Shown: positions 58,236 to 64,000 of the stretch, piece after piece
How the letters are laid out: each line of letters opens with the position of its first letter
Position numbering within the stretch: the first letter of the stretch is position 1
Assembly (NCBI GenBank): GCA_934490165.1
Contig: CAKSTB010000013.1
Location: 1-64,000, forward strand
DNA length: 64,000 nucleotides
Source: an uncultured Ruminiclostridium sp.
Lineage (GTDB): Bacteria > Bacillota > Clostridia > Oscillospirales > Ruminococcaceae
Direction of reading: 5' to 3'
Notes under the pieces: generated by a model
The model's input: the letters and a program-made list of their open reading frames with translations, nothing else
Told to the model about the DNA's origin: nothing
The model's database searches: none
Position numbers and translations under genes: made by a program

Positions 58236-59939
58236 TTATACGCTTGCCGTTTCTGCGGTTACGGCTGTATTTGATGTGTTTGCGGAGCAGACGGGGCAGA
58301 CGTTTGCGGTTTCGCCTGCAATAAATTTCATCGCCTTGCCGGTACTCCAGAAGAAACGCTCCTCGCCGTAGGTTTCGATAAGGCCGCAACGGTGGAACAT
58401 TTCGTCAACGGCAGGCTGTACGCACGAGAAGTATATTTCTATCTTCCTTGCGGAAAGGCTGTCGCAAAGCTCCTTCATAGCCTGTACACCGGAAATATCC
58501 GCTATAGGCACGCCACGCATTGAGAATATCAGCTTTCCGCCGTCATCGACCTCAAGATGTGACAGCTTCTCTGACAGCTTGTTTGATGTTCCGAAGTAAA
58601 GCGGGCCTGTGACATATACGACCTTTGTGCCGCAGAGCTTTCCGTCCTTGTCGGCTATGTCTATCTTTGCAGGGTCAACATCGGCAACGTTTACCGTCAT
58701 ATCCGAAACCTTAAGCACGAACATGATGACCGAGAAAAGAATGCCGATTATAATTGCGACAGTGAGGTCGAATATAACCGTTGCCGCCATTGTGATAAGA
58801 TACTGGAACATTGCGGTCTTTATCTTTCTGCCGAATATGTCCTTTATTACCGCAAACTCGTTCATTCTCCACGCAGTTACGATAAGCACACCTGCAAGAG
58901 CCGCCATAGGTATCTTTGACATTACGCCGCCGAGCAGGAACATTGACGCTAAAAGCACCAGCGAATGAATTACACCCGCAATTCTCGTCTGTGCACCGCT
59001 CTTTATGGCAACGCTCGTTCTTGCGATCGCCGCTGTAGCGGGAACGCCGCCGAAGAACGGTATCAGCATATTGCCTATGCCCTGCGCTACAAGCTCCTGA
59101 TCGCTGTCGAGCTTTTCATTCTTCATTCTGCCCGCACTCGCGCCGCATAAAAGGCTTTCGATAAGTCCGAGCGCCGCAATGCTTATTGCAGGGAATATAA
59201 GATTTTTGACCGTGTCAAAATCTATCGCCGTGATATCAAGCCTGTCATTAAGTAAAAGCGTCTGCGGTATTTCGCCGACAATGCCGACATTGAAATTGAA
59301 TATGAAGTTCAGCGCCGTTGCTATTATAATAGACATAAGTGATGACGGAATTATCGCGTTGAGCTTTTTGGGGTAAATAAGCATAAACACTATAACGCAT
59401 ACACCAATTGCTATTGCCTCGAAATTCAACGTCTGGGGCGTGTTGAAGTAGCTTACTATCTTATCTATAGTAGAAGCGCCCTCGCACTTAAGTCCCGTAA
59501 GGTTGTTTATCTGACCGAATGCGATTATTATTGCTATACCCGATGTAAAGCCTGTGATAACAGGTGTGGGTATGAACTGCACCAGTCCGCCGAGCTTGAA
59601 TATTCCGCACAGCAGAAGTATAACGCCCGACATAAAGCAGGCAATGAACACGCCCTGGATATGATATGAAGCCACAAGCGAGCAAAGGATAGCCGCCATA
59701 GCGCCCGTAGGTCCTGATATCTGATATGACGCACCCGAAAGCAGTCCTATTACAACGCCTGCGATAAGCGCCGTGATAAGTCCTGCGGCGGCAGTCGCAC
59801 CGCTCGATATACCGAATGCAAGCGCAAGCGGAAGTGCCACAGCCGCAACAGTGATACCCGCAAGCACGTCTTTTCCGAATTTCCCTGCATTATAGCCTTT
59901 GAATTCTGTCTTTAAACGTTTAAAATAACGCTTTATCAT
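58236..59939 (-). CDS. SulP-family anion transporter with STAS domain
   Basis: A 567-aa inner-membrane transporter, probably for sulfate, bicarbonate or another anion. Cytosolic N-terminus, about 12-14 helices, with DVLAGITVAAVALPLALAFG and YQISGPTGAMAAIL as SulP signatures. The C-terminal STAS domain (about 435-545) includes FSMRGVPIADISGVQAMKEL, with the regulatory Ser in DISG. The tail ends CPVCSANTSNTAVTAETASV, an unusual CxxC-containing extension. The start is ATG 59939, with AGGGAGAG about six bases upstream. No carbonic anhydrase or sulfate-assimilation gene lies nearby, so the ion is not identified. Confidence 0.92.
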   Translation of the reverse strand: MIKRYFKRLKTEFKGYNAGKFGKDVLAGITVAAVALPLALAFGISSGATAAAGLITALIAGVVIGLLSGASYQISGPTGAMAAILCSLVASYHIQGVFIACFMSGVILLLCGIFKLGGLVQFIPTPVITGFTSGIAIIIAFGQINNLTGLKCEGASTIDKIVSYFNTPQTLNFEAIAIGVCVIVFMLIYPKKLNAIIPSSLMSIIIATALNFIFNFNVGIVGEIPQTLLLNDRLDITAIDFDTVKNLIFPAISIAALGLIESLLCGASAGRMKNEKLDSDQELVAQGIGNMLIPFFGGVPATAAIARTSVAIKSGAQTRIAGVIHSLVLLASMFLLGGVMSKIPMAALAGVLIVTAWRMNEFAVIKDIFGRKIKTAMFQYLITMAATVIFDLTVAIIIGILFSVIMFVLKVSDMTVNVADVDPAKIDIADKDGKLCGTKVVYVTGPLYFGTSNKLSEKLSHLEVDDGGKLIFSMRGVPIADISGVQAMKELCDSLSARKIEIYFSCVQPAVDEMFHRCGLIETYGEERFFWSTGKAMKFIAGETANVCPVCSANTSNTAVTAETASV

Positions 59940-60081
59940 TTCTCTCCCTCTTTCTGTTCCTTTGCCCCGCGGACAAAAAGCAACCTCTATATTCTATACC
60001 CGAAAGAGAAATTTGTATATATCAAAACTCAACAAAGATTTGTTCACAATGGATAAATTTTAAGTTACATATTCAAAATAT

Positions 60082-60122
60082 AAAAGCTCCTTTCCGAACA
60101 TTTTCTGTCCGGAAAAGAGCCT
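60082..60122 (-). terminator. Terminator of the GNAT / cysteine-rich protein operon
   Basis: On the minus strand GCTCTTTTCCG pairs with CGGAAAGGAGC with one mismatch around a loop of about 13 bases, followed by TTTTA. Confidence 0.8.
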
Positions 60123-60173
60123 GTCATTTTCGATAATATCAGATCTGTCCGTAAATCGGAGCATATTTACTCC

Positions 60174-60632
60174 TCACGCTCTCAGATACAACCCATATTC
60201 ATAACTATCCCCCTGATATTCCTCGCTGATTTTACCGACGAACTGCGTAAATCCGAGCTTTGAATATATGTGTACAGCCGTTTCATTATCATCTTCAACA
60301 CCGATCGTAAATTCAGAATAACCTTTTTGCGAAAGTGCGGAAATCACCCCGTTCAACAAAAATTGTCCGTATCCCATGCCCTGAAAATCCTTATGAATGC
60401 GGAAAGCAAAAAGATAAACACGCTTGTTTCTTACGGCAAATCTTTCATCGTTATGGACATAAGCGGCGTGTATTTCTCCTATCAGTCTGTCCTCCCGGAA
60501 CAAGCCGAATATATCAATTTTTCCCTTGTTAATATCTCCTGTATTTTCAGTTATCATTTCATCGGGATCGTTATAGTCAAAGAGCTGAAACAGCAGATTT
60601 AATTCTCCTGTGTTCAAAGTTCTGATATTCAC
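60174..60632 (-). CDS. GNAT N-acetyltransferase
   Basis: A 152-aa acetyl-CoA-dependent acetyltransferase. The cofactor motif is FAFRIHKDFQGMGYGQFLLNGVI (Q/RxxGxG/A present as QGMGYG), and AVHIYSKLGFTQFV is the C-terminal strand-helix. The N-terminus IRTLNTGELNLLFQLFDYND is less typical. Its substrate is unknown. ATG 60632 overlaps the stop of the cysteine-rich protein gene by four bases (ATGA), so the two are translationally coupled and probably work on related substrates. A terminator at 60082 closes the operon. Confidence 0.87.
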   Translation of the reverse strand: MNIRTLNTGELNLLFQLFDYNDPDEMITENTGDINKGKIDIFGLFREDRLIGEIHAAYVHNDERFAVRNKRVYLFAFRIHKDFQGMGYGQFLLNGVISALSQKGYSEFTIGVEDDNETAVHIYSKLGFTQFVGKISEEYQGDSYEYGLYLRA

Positions 60633-61120
60633 TGTTTTGTTTCCTTTTCAAAGTTTATTATGCACAGCCCGGTTATTTCTTTCAGAAACGGTAAATCTTC
60701 AACAGTCGGATTGTCGACCCTGAATGTACAGCCGCAAACAGCCCCAAACTCCCGTCCGAAAACGACTTTACGCCGTCCGCCTTTGCATGAGCCGCAATGA
60801 CCGCAGTGATCTACATACTTCCACGCAAGCTTTTTTATTTCATCATTAACATCACATTTATCAAGCCATTCCGATTTTATATCGTCAGACCATACAGTCC
60901 ATAGATTTTGCGGTTCATCGGGGTCTTTGATTGAAATAAAGCATACAAAACAATTATTGAATTTACACTGATAGTAGATTTTATCTTTCCAGCAATCGCA
61001 GTTGTCCTTGTAAAAGGTTACGCCCTTTTCTTCAAGAAACGAAACAAAATCCAAAGCCACGCTTTGCGCTTCAAAGGAAAGCTCGTTGAGGATATAATCT
61101 TTAACGCTTAATTCAGTCAT
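60629..61120 (-). CDS. Cysteine-rich protein of unknown function
   Basis: A 163-aa soluble protein with about ten cysteines. It starts MTELSVKDYILNELSFEAQ and has two clusters: DNCDCWKDKIYYQCKFNNC in the N-terminal half and YVDHCGHCGSCKGGRRK with AVCGCTFRV in the C-terminal half. The CxxCxxC pattern suggests bound zinc or an Fe-S cluster. ATG 61120 is chosen because GGAG lies about nine bases upstream; the longer frame to 61174 has no ribosome site. It is coupled by ATGA to the GNAT gene. I recall similar clostridial proteins paired with GNAT enzymes but know of no activity. Confidence 0.78.
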   Translation of the reverse strand: MTELSVKDYILNELSFEAQSVALDFVSFLEEKGVTFYKDNCDCWKDKIYYQCKFNNCFVCFISIKDPDEPQNLWTVWSDDIKSEWLDKCDVNDEIKKLAWKYVDHCGHCGSCKGGRRKVVFGREFGAVCGCTFRVDNPTVEDLPFLKEITGLCIINFEKETKQ

Positions 61121-61431
61121 TTTAATTTCTCCAAAATTTCTGTCATTTCCCGCCGATCCCTTATGCTCAAACATTCAAATTCGGCGTTGACGTTATCATT
61201 TGTATTGTTATAGTACACAGGAAAATTTCCGGGGTTAATTGAACCTATAATGTCAATTGAACACATTAACCATCTACCCTATAATACCATATAAAACAGC
61301 AAAATTCAACGCAAACGACATAATATACGGCATTTTCGTGAGCCTGCAAATTCTGCGACCGAAAAAGCTTTCTTGACATCACATAAATACTGTGCTAAAA
61401 TCAGAAAAACGGCGAAACGGAGGAAAATCAC
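61121..61431. other. Intergenic region with a strong promoter and an inverted repeat
   Basis: A 311-base gap between divergent genes. GGTTAAT (61233-61239) is inversely repeated as ATTAACC (61265-61271), with TCAATTGAAC-type direct elements between them. The promoter of the broken gene lies at 61373-61401. No credible ORF. Confidence 0.5.
61373..61401 (+). promoter_or_regulatory. Sigma-A promoter of the interrupted gene
   Basis: Perfect TTGACA (61373-61378), a 17-base spacer and TAAAAT (61396-61401). Confidence 0.75.
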
Positions 61432-61806
61432 ATGGAAAGAAGCTCATTTGACGTATTCAAAAGCAACATCTGCCACCTTGTAAAAGACAAGGGCGAGCTT
61501 TCCTTTATCCGTGATATGCTGTGCAGTGACGAAGTAAGCAAGCTGTACGAGCGCCGTTGATACGCCGAATGTCTTTATCTCCTTGCTATGATCGATTACC
61601 TCAGCCGCAAGAATGATATCCCGCTGTATAACGGTTACAATAAGCTGAGAAAAGGCAAGCTCGACACGGTACTCTACCCCTCAGGAATAGTCGCAATGTA
61701 CACCCTCTCAGGCGATGAAAGCATACTTAAAAAGAGCTATGATGAATCCATACCGGAGTTCAAGCGGTTCAACATAGTAGAAAACGATATTGAAAATGTT
61801 GTATAG
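61432..61806 (+). pseudogene. Gene broken by a single in-frame TGA
   Basis: ATG 61432 follows GGAGG by about seven bases and begins MERSSFDVFKSNICHLVKDKG. The frame runs to TGA 61558-61560 and then continues open in the same frame (YAECLYLLAMIDYLSRKND, later SIPEFKRFNIVENDIENVV) to the stop at 61804-61806. Joined, it would give 124 residues. From memory, related clostridial proteins have a Trp before YxE/AxLYLLAM, so TGG to TGA is the likely change. The strong promoter and ribosome site are intact, so the damage is recent. The original function is unknown; the rest of the sequence is helical and soluble. Confidence 0.8.
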
Positions 61807-62041
61807 ATATAAAAAACAGTTTGCATACCGACAAGGTGTTAATAATTTCGTGAGTATATCAGTGCAACTGTACTAACATTAACATTTCAAAAAACGCTAC
61901 TAACCTGAGAATATACGCAGTTTCGTAAACAACTTTTCGTAGGAAAATGGCTTGCCACTCCCGAAATATCACGGTGAGTATTGCACTAGTCTATAAAAAC
62001 CGGACAGAAAAAATAAAAATCTGTACAACAAAAACAAAAAT
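61807..62041. other. Non-coding stretch, probably including the end of a degraded IS element
   Basis: 235 AT-rich bases with no credible ORF. GGACAGAAAAAATAAAAATC near 62003 and ACAAAAATTTAGACAGATTT near 62031 lie where the terminal repeat of the adjacent transposase remnant would be expected, but no matching left end is present in the window. Confidence 0.4.
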
Positions 62042-62290
62042 TTAGACAGATTTAGAACGAGAATAATACAAATCTCTGAACTGCTTGGGCGTAAGATAGT
62101 TGAGAGAATAAGCCGGTCTTTCCTCATTGAAGAATTTTATATAGTCGGCGATCTCATCAGCCACACTTTTTTCGCCGGTAAAGTGGAAATCTGTAAACAA
62201 CTCGGCTTTTATCCAGCCGTTAATGGATACCATAGCAGCGTTGTCTGTAGGTGTTCCTGCTCTTGACATAGAACGAACTATTGCGACAGC
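62042..62290 (-). mobile_element. IS3-family (IS150-like) transposase remnant, C-terminal part only
   Basis: The last ~75-80 residues of an IS3-type OrfB integrase core. MSRAGTPTDNAAMVSINGW corresponds to the usual SMSRKGTPxDNA stretch near the third catalytic residue, and ADYIKFFNEERPAYSLNYLTPKQF is the standard C-terminal NxxRPHxxLxxxTP-like end. The N-terminal ~200 residues and OrfA are missing. In the same frame the upstream sequence runs straight into the stop codon of the arginase-family gene. The fragment is inactive. It marks a past insertion and deletion at this place. Confidence 0.82.
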
Positions 62291-62293
62291 GTT

Positions 62294-63097
62294 TTACTCT
62301 GTCATAGCTTCTGTTACCGAACGTATGAAGGCATTTTCAGCTTTGCACGGTACATATTCATACAGTCCGAGCCCTGCAAATAAGCAGTTGTTTTTTACAT
62401 ACTGTATCAGTCCGAGAACATCTGCACAATATTCGCCGCCCGGGACAGGCAAAGGAGTATCGGAAAATTCTTCGGGTGACAGCACGTCAAGGTCGAGGTG
62501 AATATAAATGTGCCATTCCTTATGAAGTGACAGTTTATCGTTCAGTTGTTTGAGCCCGATATGCGGAAGTCTGAATATATTGTTATCCTGTATAAATCTC
62601 TCTTCGGGTGCGTCCAAATCACGTCCGCCGATATGTATGAACTGTTCTTTTTCAAGCGGTTTTTCTATGATCTGCAAAAATCTCTTATCGCCGTCAAGCA
62701 GAACCCTTGCGGGCATTCCGTAAAACAGTCCTGTCTGCGAGTCTTCGGGAGAATTGAGATCACCGTGGGCATCGCACCATATCACAAACAGCTTGCCGTC
62801 ATAATGCCTGTTCAGATATGCGATAATCGGAACATCGGCATCGCAACCGCCGCCGACTGCGAATACTCTTTCGGCTTCGGAATTTTTAAGAATATCAAGC
62901 GCACTTTTCATCTGACTGTAAAGTACGTCATAACCGATTATGTTGTTTCGTATCCCGAGCTTCGTTTCGGTGCTGACGGGTGCTGTAGTATATTCTTTGC
63001 CGTTAAGGTACAGCTTTTCAAATTCTTTTGCACCGTTGTATGTTATTATGTCTCCGCCGCCCTGCCACTGAGGGTTTACGAGTATGAGATTTTTCAT
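62294..63097 (-). CDS. Arginase/agmatinase (ureohydrolase) family protein with a Cys in the first metal site
   Basis: A 267-aa protein of the ureohydrolase fold, whose members split guanidino compounds such as arginine or agmatine using two manganese ions. WCDAHGDLNSPED carries the metal ligands Asp109, His111 and Asp113. HLDLDVLSPEEF has Asp202 and Asp204. The first motif, normally GGDHS, reads GGGCDAD here, so the metal His is replaced by Cys85. This is seen in some distant family members but leaves activity uncertain. It ends SVTEAMTE directly before a transposase remnant. ATG 63097 has a weak AGCGGTG upstream. Substrate unknown. Confidence 0.82.
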   Translation of the reverse strand: MKNLILVNPQWQGGGDIITYNGAKEFEKLYLNGKEYTTAPVSTETKLGIRNNIIGYDVLYSQMKSALDILKNSEAERVFAVGGGCDADVPIIAYLNRHYDGKLFVIWCDAHGDLNSPEDSQTGLFYGMPARVLLDGDKRFLQIIEKPLEKEQFIHIGGRDLDAPEERFIQDNNIFRLPHIGLKQLNDKLSLHKEWHIYIHLDLDVLSPEEFSDTPLPVPGGEYCADVLGLIQYVKNNCLFAGLGLYEYVPCKAENAFIRSVTEAMTE

Positions 63098-63154
63098 TTT
63101 TTCACCGCTTTCCTGTTATAGCTTAATTATAATTGAATTTTGCCGAAACGTCAA

Positions 63155-63182
63155 GAAAAGCGGCTTTGGAAAGTCGCTTTTC
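63155..63182 (-). terminator. Terminator of the AraC-type regulator gene
   Basis: GAAAAGCG pairs with CGCTTTTC with an inner CTTT/AAAG pair. On the minus strand the stem is followed by TTG, so it ends the regulator gene whose stop is at 63191. Confidence 0.65.
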
Positions 63183-63190
63183 GATGATAT

Positions 63191-64000
63191 TTACTTTTCG
63201 TTTACCGCTATCCAGATCTCACATTTATAATCCGGGTCGGAAACATCGGGTGATGAATACACCTCAAACTCCACATTTTCCGCATACTCGTACTGTGAGC
63301 TCTGAGGGAAAAACTCCGTTACTATTCTGTTATATGTTTCGATGAAAGCGTCGGGCATTTTACCCCTGCTTGTGAACACCGCAAAGGTGCTCGCGGGGAT
63401 CGTCACGATCTCTAAATCGTCATCGACCTTTCTTCCGTCATACTCAACGCCTACGCCGTAAGGGAACTGCTTTGCATTGAGCTGTGACGAAAAGCAGATA
63501 CCGAGCAGACCTTTCATAACGGGGTTTTCGGGCATATACGAAACCAGTCTTTGCATTGTTCCGTCCGCACCGTATTCCCGCCACATTGCCGTAATGTCCG
63601 ATGTTGCGTTTGCCGACTGCGGCTTGCTGACCTTCTTCCTTTTGCATACGACCTGAAACGCATCTCTTTTTTCAATTCTGTAATCCATTTTACTGCCTCC
63701 TGTTAAGGTTAATTTTACAGAAAGAGGAGTAAATATTCTGACACTGCCGCCGCGCTTGGCTTCGCTCGGTGCAATGCCGTGAAATCGGGTAAAGGCTCGC
63801 GAAAAGCTCTCCGGAGTGTCATATCCGTATTTCAGCGCTATGTCTATGATCTTTGCGCTACCCTTTGACAGCTCTTCACCGGCAAGGGAAAGCCTGCGCA
63901 TACGGATATAATCTCCGATCGAATAACCGCACAGAATACCGAATACTCTCTGAAAATGAAAAGATGACGAATACGCCTGTTCTGCTACCTTTTCAAAGTC
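63191..64000 (-). CDS. AraC-family regulator with GyrI-like effector domain (5' end outside window)
   Basis: At least 269 residues; the frame is open to base 64000, so the start lies beyond the window. The visible N-terminal part reads VAEQAYSSSFHFQRVFG and ALKYGYDTPESFSRAFTRFHG, the two helix-turn-helix units of AraC regulators. After a linker, residues from about 105 on form a GyrI-like small-molecule-binding domain (opening MDYRIEKRDAFQVVCKRKKV and ending CEIWIAV). This arrangement resembles the Rob/SoxS-type and BmrR-like drug-sensing regulators. It probably controls transport or detoxification genes in response to a hydrophobic or cationic compound. The target is not visible here. Confidence 0.9.
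   Translation of the reverse strand, partial: DFEKVAEQAYSSSFHFQRVFGILCGYSIGDYIRMRRLSLAGEELSKGSAKIIDIALKYGYDTPESFSRAFTRFHGIAPSEAKRGGSVRIFTPLSVKLTLTGGSKMDYRIEKRDAFQVVCKRKKVSKPQSANATSDITAMWREYGADGTMQRLVSYMPENPVMKGLLGICFSSQLNAKQFPYGVGVEYDGRKVDDDLEIVTIPASTFAVFTSRGKMPDAFIETYNRIVTEFFPQSSQYEYAENVEFEVYSSPDVSDPDYKCEIWIAVNEK

Noticed and set aside
61558..61560. A selenocysteine codon at the in-frame TGA
   Set aside because: The flanking sequence does not resemble a known selenoprotein, the expected residue is Trp, and I could not see a clear bacterial SECIS hairpin directly after it. Not fully excluded without folding.
1..64000. Prophage, conjugative element or complete insertion sequence
   Set aside because: Apart from the IS3-type remnant at 62042 and the tRNA-end repeats, there are no integrase, capsid, relaxase or intact transposase genes.

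Overview
The window looks like chromosome from a Gram-positive, anaerobic member of the Clostridia, most likely the Ruminococcus / [Eubacterium] siraeum side of the Oscillospiraceae. This is inferred from gene content and style: moderate GC, strong AGGAGG-type ribosome sites, a SufC-SufB pair beside a separate NifS-NifU pair, HrcA/CIRCE heat-shock control, glycogen phosphorylase with a cytosolic GH13 enzyme, an EpsG-like polymer protein, and very large secreted proteins with InlB-like repeats. No rRNA, CRISPR array, prophage or replication origin was seen. The species call is inference only.

Layout. 1-6.1 kb: a small ORF and a very large DUF4011-type superfamily 1 helicase-nuclease (minus). 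6.2-10.9 kb: a small conserved-looking protein, a uridine-kinase-like nucleoside kinase, CheV, then an operon of a catalytically dead-looking metallo-beta-lactamase-fold protein with two TrkA/KtrA-type proteins. 11-16.8 kb: glgP, a GH13 glycosidase and a carboxynorspermidine-dehydrogenase-like enzyme. 16.9-26.8 kb: a 2278-aa secreted protein divergent from an EAL-domain (cyclic-di-GMP) protein with an unusual beta-helix-like tail. 26.9-29.4 kb: CIRCE-controlled Hsp20, then nifS-nifU. 29.5-35.5 kb (minus): murA-walJ, EpsG-like protein, trmB, a small membrane-anchored protein and a GNAT enzyme. 35.7-38.5 kb: an unknown protein divergent from sufC-sufB.

38.6-42.2 kb: a MetE-like methyltransferase with LysR and TetR regulators, and a decayed transporter divergent from tetR. 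42.3-45.6 kb: an orphan solute-binding lipoprotein with an inserted zinc ribbon, and a DUF3343-cysteine desulfurase pair. 45.6-50.8 kb: an SGNH hydrolase, an operon of two paralogous single-pass membrane proteins plus a four-pass protein, a YoaK-like protein and a repeat-rich zinc-ribbon membrane protein. 51-56.1 kb: glmS, an FkbM methyltransferase, a membrane-anchored protein and a class Ic aspartate aminotransferase.

56.2-58.2 kb is a rearranged patch. tRNA-Arg(CCG) is followed by a second copy of its own 3' end and terminator, then by a 230-bp duplication carrying a promoter and the start of a gene, so two neighbouring ORFs share their first 22 residues. A Nudix hydrolase and a small membrane protein follow. 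58.2-64 kb (mostly minus): a SulP anion transporter, GNAT plus a cysteine-rich protein, a gene broken by one in-frame TGA, an IS3-type transposase remnant, an arginase-family protein, and an AraC/GyrI-like regulator that runs off the window end.

The strongest candidates for something undescribed are the EAL plus beta-helix fusion facing the giant surface protein, that surface protein's internal sortase-like signal followed by a second signal peptide, the zinc ribbon inside an extracellular binding protein, and the two-paralogue membrane operon. Motifs were read by eye; family names rest on remembered motifs, not on searches.
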